Both the position numbers and the translations under genes were made by a program. Positions 10,024 through 22,100 of a stretch of DNA of 64,000 nt are shown in pieces; the first letter of the stretch is position 1, and the number at the start of each line of letters is the position of its first letter. The DNA comes from Madurella fahalii (Eukaryota; Ascomycota; Sordariomycetes; Sordariales). Location of the stretch: assembly GCA_029876055.1 (NCBI GenBank), contig CM056879.1, positions 992,001 through 1,056,000 on the forward strand, given 5' to 3'. Below the pieces are notes generated by a model, which did no database searches, had not been told where the DNA came from, and was given only the letters and a program-made list of their open reading frames with translations.

Positions 10024-10286
10024 TGTCAAAAGGATCAGCTGCCACAGAATCTGCCACAGAATCCGAGACAGGATCTGTTACAGGATCTAGCGTAGGGGCT
10101 AGTCACATGTACTCCACTTAGCAGACTGGCAGCCGGCTGCGCCACTGTGGAAACGTCATCCTGTACGTATACCTCGTGTATAGAAGGAGCAAGTTCTCGA
10201 GGGACAGACGAACGGACAATGAAGACAAGACACATAAAATCCTCAACTGTCATTTCCCAAGATTCAGAGATACTGTGTTTCCGACA
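10024..10286 (+). repeat. 5' LTR of Copia-1
   Basis: It starts TGTCAAAAGG and ends TTTCCGACA, 263 bp. It diverges from the 3' LTR in its first half (repeated CACAGAATC units) but shares the distal part (TCAACTGTCATTTCCC). Confidence 0.85.
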
Positions 10287-10975
10287 ATTAAGAGTCTCAT
10301 TCGCTCAACCTCCGATTAGCAAGCCAACAAAGGAAGCACAATCGAAAGCATCCCTGAATCCGATTCAAGATGACAGCCGTCAACGACGACAAGACTGTTT
10401 CCTGACTAGCTCTGACGACTGGGAATCCTGGAACCTGCAGTTCCAAGCCCAGGCCGTTGCCGGGAATATGTGGGCCCAGATTCAAGGCCTGACCCCATTT
10501 CTCAACGAACCTACGGCTCCGGACCTAGCGCGTCACAAGCACAAGAGCCCTACCCAGTCAACTATTACGGCTAGAGGCCGTACCGAATCTGTAGTTGAGG
10601 ACGACCAGACGGTAACCCCGGCCACGGGTTCAACTACGTCAGTAATTGGAATCGGCGATCTTACAGCAGACGGCTTTCGTACCTTCCAGCTCGAATAGTC
10701 TATTTACCAAACCGAGCTCAGGAAGTACGAGCAACAAGCCGATAAGATCGAGCGGCTAAAGCAGTAGATTCTGAAGACAGTCAGTCTATATTACTAGCTT
10801 ACTTCCTGCGACCCGACCGAGACAATCTCAGAGTAGTATTCGGCTCTTCAAACCCAAGCTGGTATCAGCGACGACAAGGTACTCTCAGACGCTCGCGAAG
10901 TCTATCGATAAGCCGTTAAACCCCTTATACGAGTCCCTAAGGACCTAATCAGATAGTCCGAAAATTGGGAGTAAG

Positions 10976-11259
10976 TGTCGGAAACACGGCACCTCTGAAT
11001 CTTGGGAAATGACAGTTGAGGTTTTTATGTGTCTTGTCTTGATTGTGTTGATTGTCCCTTTTCTGTTGCTCTCCTGTCTTCCGTCTATCTTTGCTGGAGA
11101 GTTTGCTCCTTTTATAGACGAGATACGCGTACAGGATGACGTCCGTATAGTGGCGCAGTTAGCTGCCAGCCTGCTTTAGCTGACTAGAATACATGGGTTT
11201 GACTCCTGTACTAGATCCTGTGATCCTGATCCTTGGACTAGCGCCTAACCCTTTTGACA
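10976..11259 (-). mobile_element. solo LTR-B inside Copia-1 gag
   Basis: This 284-bp LTR in reverse orientation has TSD GTAAG at 10971-10975 and 11260-11264. Comparing the same gag stretch in Copia-3 shows an uninterrupted target there, confirming the insertion exactly. Confidence 0.92.
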
Positions 11260-11685
11260 GTAAGCACTCTCTAACTCCCAAAGGAAGAAAGTTCCTAAGG
11301 CTCTATCGACAAGTACCTAGTTCCAGGATTTCACTGATGTGGTAAAGCCGATTATGAGTTACTGGATTACGGCTTATAAGCTAGTAAAAGGAGTAAAGGT
11401 ATCGCAGTTAACCCTGACCTACCGAGAGGTGGCTAACGACTTTCGGGAGGAGGTAAAGTAGTCAACGAGAGCCTGTAGACCGGGTAGCTACTGGATAGCA
11501 AAAGGCACGTTTGGCCCTTCCTTTGCTGCTATAAAAGGTGGTAAAGAGGCCTATCAGGAGGACGCTTCTGATGGCGAAGTCGGCCCTGGTAGTGATAGGG
11601 GGGAATAAAATAATGGTCAACGAATGTAATAGGGTGGCTCTGGCGGTGGCAAGCCTAAAAAGCGGAATAAAGCTCCGGGTAAGGC

Positions 11686-11900
11686 TGTCAGATCGAAAAT
11701 TGGGATTGCTGTGAGAAAAGGAGAGTGAAAGGATGATTCGCATTGAAGGAGTGGCGTCTGCGCAGCTATCGCTTCTAAGGAGGTGGTAGGTGACAGTGTT
11801 GAACTCTGAACGTTCCAAAACTTCCGGCGAAGCCGGTAATTTATAGGCTCCTGACCCTGGCAGTGCCCCGCCTGCACCTGACACCCTCCTGCACCTGACA
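11686..11900. mobile_element. 215-bp LTR-like insertion with AAGGC duplication
   Basis: The insert starts TGTCAG and ends CTGACA (6-bp inverted termini) and is flanked by AAGGC (11681-11685 and 11901-11905). Copia-3 has the uninterrupted site. The 3' end repeats CCTGCACCTGACA twice. It matches neither LTR-A, LTR-B, the Gypsy LTR nor the zinc-finger element LTR, so it represents a further family, as a solo LTR or a small non-autonomous element. Confidence 0.8.
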
Positions 11901-14900
11901 AAGGCCGAGACCCTAGAGGGCAAAAGACCTAAAATAGGGCTAAGGAAGGCCTTAGGTACAGCCATAACTATATGTCCCTGTTGTGGCTAGTTCTACTATT
12001 TGCAGAGATGCTACTATGCCTTTCCGGAATTAGCACCCGAAGGTTTTACTGAAAGAGACTACGTTCGGATCAGGGTTAACGAGGCCTTGAAGGATCTAAC
12101 GTTATAAAAAGAAGTCGAGAAGCTGAGGTATCAGATAGAGTTATAGAGTTGACTAGGCCGGAAAATCGGCTACTACCCTAGCAGTTTTCTGATTACAAAG
12201 ACAGCCTTCTTAACAGCTGAGTATCCTTTAAAAAATTCAGCTATCCTAGACTGTGGAACTACTATTTATATCTTTAACCAAAGATACAAGTTTAATAATT
12301 ACAAGAAGGCCAAGCTTAGCGACTACGTATGGGCCGGCGACAGCCCAGTACCTATCCAAGGGTACGGAGATATGGATATCCAGATTCAGGGGTACCAGCC
12401 GTTACAACCTCGATGGCAATAGAAACGGCAACGCCGATCAAGAACTACCTATATCCTATGGTTTCGAGATGTGGCCTACTGCCCTAGGTTTGTCTGCAAC
12501 CTAGTGTCTTTACGGTAACTGCGAAAGTAAGGGATCTAGTGGGATATAAGTCCTGGCAACAACTGCCTATGGAGATCCAACGGCTTCGTCCTTGGCTACC
12601 TAGTAGATCGATACGACTAGTTTGTCCTAGAAGACCTACCTCGCACTTACTCTAACGCAGCCTTCGTTATACACCGTAACAGGTTCAATACCTATACTAA
12701 AAGACGGCCTAGTAAAGCGACTGCTAACTTATGGCATTTACGGCTTGGCTATCCTGGCCCACAGGCATTGGAGTACTTAGTCCAGCACATATAAGGCGTA
12801 CGAATCAAAGGGCCTACTACAGTCGAATATGAGGTATATGGAGTCTCCAAAACCAAGCTTTAAATTCGCCGGTAACCCCGAGACTACAACGAAGGCCCAG
12901 GGATATAATTTACTATAGACCTCTTCGACTTTAAGGAAGGGTATAACGGCTACCGATATTTGTTGTTAATAGTTGACAGATAGTCTAGGTTAGCCTGGGA
13001 CTACTACCTTCAAGATAGGGAGGCCGAATCTATTATCTCAGTACTCGATCATTTCTTTAGTACCCTAGAGTAATAATACCAACTACAGCCTAAGGTAGTG
13101 GAATGCGACAACGAATTCCATCAGCTAGTTATCAAGGCTGTCTTTATACAACACTTCATCAAGGTCGAGCCTTCGGCACCTAATACACCAGCGCAAAATA
13201 GAGGTGCCGAACGCTCAGGGGATGTGATCACAGAAAAGATCAGAGCAATGCAAGCCAGTGCCAAATTTCCTGCAATACTTTGGCCAGAGATTACTAGAGC
13301 TGCAGTCTATCTATATAATCGGACCATACAGCTATAACTGGAAGACCCCGTATAATCGTTTCCATACCTACCTTACCTACAGAGACGGTATAGTAGTAGA
13401 AGACAGGAAGCTAGACCAGGCCCATCTCCGAGCTTACAGCTACAAAGCCTTTACCTTGACAACAAGCGTTTAAAAAGGGGTATTTAACAAGCCGAAAAAT
13501 CTTCGGCAATAGAACCCAAAGCTGGAACCAAGAGCCTGGATCGGTTACCTTATCAGATACAGCTCTTCAAATATCTATAGGATCTGGAACCCGGTAACTA
13601 ATAAGGTAATCAGTATAAGGGATATGATATTCAACGAAGAGGAGATCTTCAACGGGGACATCTAAACCCTAAAGGACAACTGCCTGCATCTCCAACTCGA
13701 CGAATTGAGCTACCTTCTTATAACAATACAACTACCGGAACTAGAGATACCAAGATCTACGGTACTAGAAGAAGAAGTTGTCGAACGGCCGACACTAGAT
13801 GCCGACGAGGACTACGAAGAAGAAGCAGCTGAAGAAGCAGCTGAAGAAGCGGCTAAAGAAGAGGCCGAAGAAGAGGTTGAATTTCTATATACGTCCTTAA
13901 GATTTGAGCCGTATCCTATACCTCCTTTATCACCACCGGCTGTATTACTTGCAGCTTCAATCCAATAAGCCGATCGTCAAGCCGTACTGGATTCAACCTT
14001 CAAACCCTAGATAGCTGCCTTTATGGTAGGACGGTTATAGCAACTAGTTGGCATACGCGAAGGTCAGGTACTTACGAAAGCAATGGTACAACGGCTTGCT
14101 AGACGGCCTTACGGTCTATAGACCCTCTATAGCTAAGATCTACCTCCACTGCTGAGATAGCACTACCAGCTCAAAGACTACCTATTCAAGGACCAATTTA
14201 TCTAAGCCGAAAAGGATTATCTGCAAGTAAATGCCGAAATAGATTGTTGGACTAAAGTCGACCGGCAAGAGCCGTAGAAGGAAGACAAGTACGTATTGGG
14301 TTGTATATAGGTATATACCTATAAATTCAACTAAGACGGAACCTTCAAGAAATACAAAGTAAGGCTAGTTGTTAGGGGTGACCAATAAAGACTATCGGTA
14401 TAGGAGACCTACGTAGCTACCCTCGCTACTAGATCATTTCGTATCGTCATAGCTATTGCAGCTAGATTCGACCTCGAATTAAAACAGTTCGATATAGTCA
14501 ATGCCTTTGTCAACGCTACTCTAGAAGATGCTATCTATATACAGATACCTCCCGGCTACAAAAGTCCTGGTAAAGTCCTATAGCTGAAGAAAGCCCTATA
14601 CGGCCTCTGCGAGTTAGTACTACTTTAGTAAAAAGAATTTAAGACGACTCTCTCAACCCTAGGGTTCCAGGCCGTCCTATATAAGCCCTATATCCTAATC
14701 AAAGACGGAATCCTGATTTTCTTCTACGTTGACGATATTGTCTTAGGTTATAAGAAAGAAAAGGCAGCTGTCACCTAGATACTGATCAATTTGCTGCAAG
14801 GAAAGTACCAGCTTATAGGTGGGGATGACTTACGATGGTTCCTAGGTATCGAAGTTATAAGGGACTGATCTAAAGGATTGATCTAGCTGTTGTAAACGGC

Positions 14901-15738
14901 TTACTTTGATAAGATTATTAACCTGGCTACGACGAGCCTAACGGCTAAGATCTTAATAGCTATAGCCGAATTGTTGCCGTACGATAGTAAAGCAGAGTAC
15001 TCGTTAATTACCAGTTATCAGCAGAAGACTGGATCTATCCTATATGCCGCTGTAATCATGAGGCCTGATATAGCTTTTGCAGTATCACGGCTAGTCAGAT
15101 TCAATACCAACCCTGGGCCCCAGTACTATAAAGCTGTAGACCAAGTTCTCTACTACCTACATCATATACGCAAAATAGCCCTATAATTAGGGGGTAGTAA
15201 CAACTATGTTGTTGCTAGCGACGTCTCCTTCGCTGATAACAGCCTTGATCGAAAGAGCTCTCAGGCATACGCTATAAAGTTGTTAGGTAGGCTTGTAGGT
15301 TAGAGGGCTAATAAATAAGAAACTGTTACTACATCTACTATAGAGGCCGAATTACTAGCCTTAGTATAAACCACTAAAGAGTCTCTCTTTGTAAGCTGAC
15401 TATTAGCTGACCTGTCAGTCAAACTGGACGACCATTACATCAAGATTCAATATAACAATCAGTAAACTATATGACTTGTTACGGCTGAAGTGGCTACCCT
15501 CTAGACCCGACTATAGCATATGGATATTCATAACCACTGGTTGCGCTAAGAAGTGGTAAGCAAGAAAATCAAGGTGGAATATATACCCTTAGCTAAGATA
15601 ATAGCAGACGGGTTAACCAAAGCTCTTAACTATCCTTTATACTAAAGATTCATTAAGTAGCTAGGACTGATATAGATACCCAGCCTGCAAGAAAGAAGTT
15701 TAGATTCAAGCTCCTGATAGGTTGAATCTGAGGGGGTA

Positions 15739-16022
15739 TGTCAAAAGGGTCAGGCGCTAGTCCAAGGATCAGGATCACAGGATCTAGTATAGGAGTCAAA
15801 CCTATATATTCTAGTCAGCTAAAGTAGGCTGGCAGCTAACTGCACTACTATACGGACGTCATCCTGTACGCGTATCTCATCTATAAAAGGAGTAATCTCT
15901 CTAGTAAAGATAGACGAGAGAAAAGAAGAACACATAAGAAGCACAATCAACACAATCAAGAGAAGACATATAAAAACCTCAACTGTCATTTCCCAAGATT
16001 CAGAGGTACCGTGTTTCCGACA
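15739..16022 (+). repeat. 3' LTR of Copia-1
   Basis: This 284-bp LTR follows the polypurine tract GAGGGGG at 15730-15736. It contains TATAAAAGG and ends TTTCCGACA. Confidence 0.9.
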
Positions 16023-16134
16023 ATTGATAGGAGGCTGTTCACCAAGATATCGCCTGCTAGTCCAGGTCTTTTCGGTATCAAGACATCGTAGTCCATCTCC
16101 CTCAACGTGTTCCCAGAACAACCCCTTTATAAGC
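16023..16134. other. unassigned 112 bp between Copia-1 and Copia-2
   Basis: It matches neither Copia internal sequence nor any LTR in the window. It may be the original genomic flank, or filler at the 5' truncation point of Copia-2. Confidence 0.4.
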
Positions 16135-16466
16135 CAGTTATCAAGGCCGTCTTCACACAACGCTTCATCAAGGTCGAGCCTTCGACACCTAATATACTAG
16201 CGTAAAATGGGGGCGCCGAATGCTCAGAGGGTATGATCACAGAAAAGATCAGGGCAATACGAGCCGGTGCCAAATTTCCTGCAATACTTTGGCTAGAGAT
16301 TGCTAGAGCTACAGTCTACCTATACAACCGGACCCCCAAATACAGGTACAACTAAAAGACTCCGTACGATCGATTCTATACCTACCTTGCCTACAGAGAT
16401 AGTATAGTAGTGGAAGATAGGAAGCCAGACCAAGCTCACCTCCGAGCTTACAGCTGTAAAGCCTTT

Positions 16467-17081
16467 TGTGAGGACTGGCTGGGTAAGGTCGGCGTGGGCG
16501 CAGAACGGAAGCCCCGAAGCCGCAGCGCCGGCGGGGTCGCAAAAGCAATAACAACGCTAGGCCAGAAGAGCGAGGATATCACGTCAGAGGAGCGTCGAAG
16601 GAGCGTATAAGCAAGGTCGATGACGGGGCAGCGAGCGGGGTAAGTAAGCCCAGACGCTGTCATCGTAGGGTATAAAGAGGGAGGGGAAGATAGGACTTAG
16701 GAGAGAGACAGAGTTCAATGAGACCACCATCCTACCTCTAACGAGCACTCTGCTCCTACGTTGCGTGTGCACTGCTCGCACCCAGGCACTTGTCGGATGC
16801 ACAGCACCTCTGAACGTTCGGAGTTAAATTTTTAGGATGGAAATTGAGGATGTCTTGTTTTCTTCCTTGTCTAACGGAGGTGAGCTTCCTTCTTATTCCC
16901 AATTTCCTGGACTACGGAGACCTGGGTTGACGGGTCTCCGAGAGATCGGATCACACTTATCTAAGTCGCACTAATCCGGATCACACTGATCCGGGTTCGT
17001 GCTTTGCAGATCCAGGATCCAGCTTCCTGACCCTTTTGATAGCACTCTGGTCCTACTACCTTTGGGTCCTTGACCCTCACA
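16467..17081 (+). mobile_element. solo LTR of the Gypsy element, itself interrupted
   Basis: It starts TGTGAGGAC and ends CCCTCACA with TSD CCTTT (16462-16466 and 17082-17086). Without the nested LTR-A and its TSD copy it is 359 bp, exactly the length of the LTRs of the Gypsy element at 24369-34082, to which it is related. Confidence 0.9.
16791..17041 (-). mobile_element. solo LTR-A inside the solo Gypsy LTR
   Basis: This 251-bp LTR in reverse orientation (TGTCGGATGC ... CTTTTGATA) has TSD GCACT at 16786-16790 and 17042-17046. The final GATA in place of GACA is a C-to-T change. Confidence 0.92.
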
Positions 17082-17086
17082 CCTTT

Positions 17087-18835
17087 GCCTTAACAACAAG
17101 CGCTTAAAAAGGGGTATTCAACAAGCCGAAAAATCTTCGGCAATGGAACCTAACGCTGGAACTAAGAGCCTGGATCGGTTACCTTATCGGATACAGCTCT
17201 TCAAATATCTATAGGATCTGGAACCCGGTAACCAACAAGGTAATCAGCACAAGGGATATGATATTCAACGAAAAAGAGATCTTCAACGGGGACATCCAAA
17301 CCCTAAAGGACAACTGCCTGTATCTCTAACTCGACGAATTAAGCCACCTCCTTGCAACGATATAACTACTCGAACCAGAGATACTAAGATCCACAGCACT
17401 AGAAGAAGAAGTTGTCGAACAGCCGATACTAGATATCAATGAGGACCAGGCTGAAGAAGCAACTGAAGAAGTAGCCGAAGAAGTGGCTGAAGAAGAGGCC
17501 GAAGAAGAGGTATAATTTCTATATATATCCTCAAGATTTGAGCCGTATCCTACACCTCCTTTGACGCCGCAGGCTGCATTACTTGTAGCTTCGATCCAAC
17601 AAGCCGATCATCAAGCCGTATTAGAAACAACCTTCAAACCCTGGATAGCTACTTTTATAGCAGGACGGTTGCAACAACCGGTTGGTATACACGATGGTCA
17701 GATATTTACGAAGGCAATAGTACAACGACTTACCAGATAGCCTTACGGTCTACAGACTCTCTACAGCTAAGATTTACCTCTACTGCCGAGGTGGCACCAC
17801 CAGCTCAAAGACTACCCATTTAAGGATCAATTTATCCAAGCCGAAAAAGATCACTTGCGAGTGAATACCGAAATAGATTGTTAGACCGAGGTCAACCGGC
17901 AAGAGCCGTAGAAGGAAGATAAGTACGTTTTGGGGTGTATATAGGTATATACCTATAAGTTCAACCAAGACAGAACCTTCAAGAAATGCAAAGCAAGGCT
18001 GGTTATTAGGGGTGACCAATAAAGACCATTAGCACAGGAGACCTACGTGGCTACCCTCGCTACTAGATCATTTCATATCGTCATAGCTATTACAGCCAGA
18101 TTCGACCTCGAATTAAAACAATTCGACGCAGTCAACGCCTTTGTCAACGCTACTCTAGAGGATACTATCTATATACAGATACCTCCTAGCTATAAAAGTC
18201 CTGGCAAAGTTCTACGGCTGAAGAAAGCCCTATACAGCCTCCGCAAATCAGCACTACTTTGGCAAAAAGAACTCAAGACGACTCTCTCGACCCTAGGGTT
18301 CCAGGCCGTCTCACACAAGCTCTATATCCTAATTAAGGACGGAATCCTGATTTTCTTCTACGTCGACGATATTGTCTTAGGTTATAAGAAAGAAAAGGCA
18401 GCCGTCGCCTAGACACTAATTAATTTGCTGCAACGAAAGTACCAACTTATAGGTGGGAATGACTTACGATGGTTCTTAGATATCGAAGTTATAAGGGATC
18501 GATCTAAAAGATTGATCTAGCTATCGCAAACGGCTTACCTTAACAAGATTATCAACCTGGCTACAACAAGCCCAACGGCTAAGATCCCAATGGCTACAGC
18601 CGAATTATTGCTATACGATAGTAAAGCAGAGCACTCGTCAATTACCAGTTATCAGCAGAAGACTAGATCTATCCTATACGCCGCTATGATCACGAGGTCC
18701 GACATAGCTTTTGCAGTATCACGGCTAGTCAGATTCAATACCAACCCTGGGTCTAAGCATTACAAGGCTGCGGACCAAGTCCTCCAGTACTTACATCACA
18801 CGTACAAAATAGCCCTGTAATTAGAGGGTGGCAAC
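17087..18835 (+). pseudogene. Copia-2 integrase C-terminus and reverse transcriptase, broken
   Basis: It continues the reading after the solo Gypsy LTR. The longest undamaged stretch (18047-18412) encodes the RT palm with FDAVNAFVNATLED and FFYVDDIVLGYKKEK. Stop codons surround it. An acidic repeat (EEATEEVAEEVAEEE) is seen near 17450-17510. Copia-3 interrupts it at 18836. Confidence 0.85.
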
Positions 18836-19119
18836 TGTCAGAAACACGGCATCTCTGAATCTTAGAAAATGACAGTTGAGGTTTTTATATGTCTTCTCTT
18901 GATTGTGTTGATTGTGCTTCTTGTGTGTTCTTCTTTTCTCTCGTCTATCTTTACTAGAGAGATTGCTCCTTTTATAGACGAGATATGTGTATAGGATGAC
19001 GTCCGTATAGTGGCGCAGTTAGCTGCTAGCCTGCTTTAGCTGACTAGAATATATAGGTTTGACTCCTGTACTAGATCCTGTAATCCTGATCCTTAGACTA
19101 GCGCCTGACCCTTTTGATA
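18836..19119 (-). repeat. 3' LTR of Copia-3
   Basis: 284 bp. The outer end reads TGTCAGAAAC and the inner end CTTTTGATA, with C-to-T/G-to-A changes relative to the consensus termini. Confidence 0.9.
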
Positions 19120-19179
19120 TACCCCCTTAGATTCAACCTATCAGGAGCTTGAATCTAAACTTCTTTCTTATAGGCTGGG

Positions 19180-22100
19180 TATCTATATCAGTCCTAGCTA
19201 CTTGATGAATCTTTGGTATAAAGGATAGTTAAGAGCTTTAGTTAACCTGTCTACTATCATCTTGGCTGAGGGCATATATTCCACTTTGATTTTCTTGCTT
19301 GCTACTTCCTAGCGCAACCAGTAGTTGTGAATATCTATATACTATAGTCGGGTCTGGAGGGTAGCTACTTCAGCCGTAACAAGTCGTATAGTTTACTGAT
19401 TGTTATATTGAATCTTGATATAATGGTCGTCCAGTTTGACTGACAGGTCGGCTAGTAGTCGGCTTATAAAGAGAGACTCTTTAGCGGCTTGTACTAAGGC
19501 TAGTAATTCGGCCTCTATAGTAGATATAGTGACGGTTTCTTGCTTATTAGCCCTCTAACCTATAAGCCTATTAAACAACTTTATAGCGTATGCCTGAGAG
19601 CTCTTTCGATTAAAGCTGTTATCAGCGAAGGAGGCGTCGCTAGTAATAATATAGTCGTTACTACCCTCTAATTGCAGAGCTATTTTGCGTATATGATGTA
19701 GGTAGTAGAGAACTTCGTCTGTAGCTTTGTGGTACTGGGGCTAAGGGTTGGTATTGAATCTGACTAGCCGTGATGCTGTAAAAGCTATATCGGGCCTCGT
19801 GATTATAGCGGCGTATAGGATAGATCCAGTCTTCTACTGATAACTAGTAATTAACAAGTGCTCTACTTTACTATTATACGGCAACAATTCGGCTATAGCT
19901 ATTGGGATTTTGGCCATTGGGCTCATCGTAGCCAGGTTAATAATCTTATCAAAGTAAGCCGTTTACAACAGCTAGATCAATCCTTTAGATCGGTCCTTTA
20001 TAACTTCGATACCCAGGAACTATTATAAGTTATCTCTACCTATAACCTGGTACTTTCCTTGTAGCAAATTGATTAGTATCTAGGCGACAGCTACCTTTTC
20101 TTTTTTATAACCTAAGACAATATCGTCGATATAGAAGAAAATCAGGATTCCGTCTTTAATTAGGATACAGGGCTCGTATAGGACGGCCTGGAACCCTAGG
20201 GTCGAGAGAGTCGTTTTGAGTTCTTTTTGCCAAAGTAGTACTAACTCGCGGAGGCTATATAGAGCTTTCTTCAGCTATAGGACTTTACTAGGACTTTTAT
20301 AGCCAGGAGGCATCTGTATATAAATAGTATCTTCTAGAGTAGCGTTAACAAAGGTATTGACTACATCGAACTATTTTAATTCGAGGTCGAATCTAGCTAC
20401 AATAGCTATAACAATACAAAATGATCTAGTAACAAGGGTAGCCATATAGGTCTCCTATACCGATAGTCTTTATTGGTCACCCCTAATAACCAGCCTTGCT
20501 TTGCATTTCTTGAAGGTTCCGTCTTAGTTGAATTTATAGGTATATACCTATATACAACCCAATATATAACTTATCTTCCTTCTACGGCTCTTGCCGGTCG
20601 ACTTTAGTCCAATAATCCATTTCGGCATTCACTTGCAGGTAATCCTTTTCAGCTTGGATAAATTAGTCCTTGAATAGGTAGTCTTTGAGCTGGTAGTGCT
20701 ATCTCGGCAGTAGAGGTAGATCTTAGCTATAGAGGGTCTATAGGCCGTAAGGCCGTCTAGCAAGCCGTTATACCATTACCTTCGTAAGTACTTGACCTTC
20801 GCATATACCAACTGGTTGCTGTAATCGTCTTGCTATAAAGGCAGCCATCTAGAGTTTGAAGGTTAAATCTAGTACGGCTTAACGATCGGTTTATTGGATC
20901 GAAGCTGCAAATAATACAGCCGGCGGCGATAAAGGAGGTATAGGATACGGCTTAAATCTTGAGAATGTATATAGAAATTCAACCTCTTCTTTGGCCTCTT
21001 CTTCAGCCGCTTCTTTAGCTACTTCTTTAGCCGCTTCTTCTTCGTAGTCCTTGTAGGCATCTAGTATCAGCCGTTCGACAACTTCTTCTTCTAGTACCGT
21101 AGATCTTAGTATCTCTGGTTCCGGTAGTTATATCGTTATAAGAAGGTAGCTTAATTCGTCGAGTTGGAGATATAGGTAGTTATCCTTTAGGGTTTGGATG
21201 TCCCCGTTAAAGATCTCCTCTTCGTTAAATATCACATCCCTTATACTGATCACCTTGTTAGTTACCGAGTTCCAGATCCTTTAGATATTTGAAGAGCTGT
21301 ATCCGATAAGGTAACCGATCTAGGCTCTTGGTTCCAGCTTTAGGTTCTATTACCGAAGATTTTTCGGCTTATTAAATACCCCTTTTTAAACGCTTGTTGT
21401 CAAGGCAAAGGCTTTGCAGCCGTAAGCTCGGAGATAGGCCTGGTCTGGCTTCCTATCTTCTACCACCACACTGTCTCTGTAGGCAAGGTAGGTATAGAAA
21501 CGATTATACGGGGTCTTCCAGTTGTAGCCGTATTTAGGGGTCCGATTATATAGATAGACTGCAGCTCTAGCAATCTCTAGCCAAAGTATTACAGGAAATT
21601 TGGCACCGGCTCGCATTGCCCTAATCTTTTCTGTAATCACACCCCCTGAACATTCGGCGCCCCCATTTTACGCTAGTATATTAGGTGCCGAAGGCTCGAC
21701 CTTGATAAAGCGTCGTATAAAGACGGCCTTGATAACTGGCTGATAGAATTCGTTGTCACATTCCACTACCTTGGGCTATAGTTAGTATTGTTGTTCTAGG
21801 GTACTAAAGAAATGATCGAGTACTGAGATAATAGATTCGGCCTCCCTATCTTAAAGGTAGTAGTCCTAGGCTAATCTAGACTATCTGTTGACTATTAATA
21901 ACAAATATCGGTAGCCGTTATACCCTTTCTTGAAGTCGAAGAGGTCTATAGTAAATTGTATCCCTGGGCCTTCGTTGTAGTCTCGGGGTTGCTGGCGAAT
22001 TTGAAACTTGGTCTTGGAGACTCTATATGCCTTACATTCGACTGTAGTGGGCCCTTTGATTCGTACGCCTTGTGTATACTGGACTAAGTGCTCTAATGCC

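Larger units (their letters stand above)
10370..15717 (+). pseudogene. Copia-1 Gag-Pol polyprotein, broken
   Basis: The Gag start is ATG 10370 and reads into SSDDWESWNLQFQAQA. The integrase core shows DLFDFKEGYNGYRY (about 12920), VECDNEF (about 13100) and QNRGAERSGD (about 13200). The RT includes FYVDDIVLGYKKEK at about 14725 (the Ty1/copia YVDD). The RNase H region follows at 15200-15650. Dozens of in-frame TAG/TAA codons replace CAG and TGG codons, as expected of RIP. An acidic, tandemly repeated EEAAEEAA segment lies near 13820-13870 between integrase and RT. Confidence 0.85.
10024..16022 (+). mobile_element. Ty1/copia retrotransposon Copia-1, RIP-degraded
   Basis: LTRs lie at 10024-10286 and 15739-16022, with gag, integrase, reverse transcriptase and RNase H order in between and a polypurine tract GAGGGGG just before the 3' LTR. 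Two insertions lie inside: a solo LTR-B in reverse orientation at 10976-11259 (TSD GTAAG) and a 215-bp LTR-like insert at 11686-11900 (TSD AAGGC). The element itself is about 5.5 kb. No matching TSD flanks it (ATATC versus ATTGA), and the 5' LTR is 21 bp shorter and clearly divergent from the 3' LTR, so the two ends probably come from different copies joined by recombination. Confidence 0.9.

Noticed and set aside
11462..11965. 167-codon minus-strand frame
   Set aside because: It crosses the boundary of the 215-bp insertion in Copia-1 gag, so it is an accidental frame.
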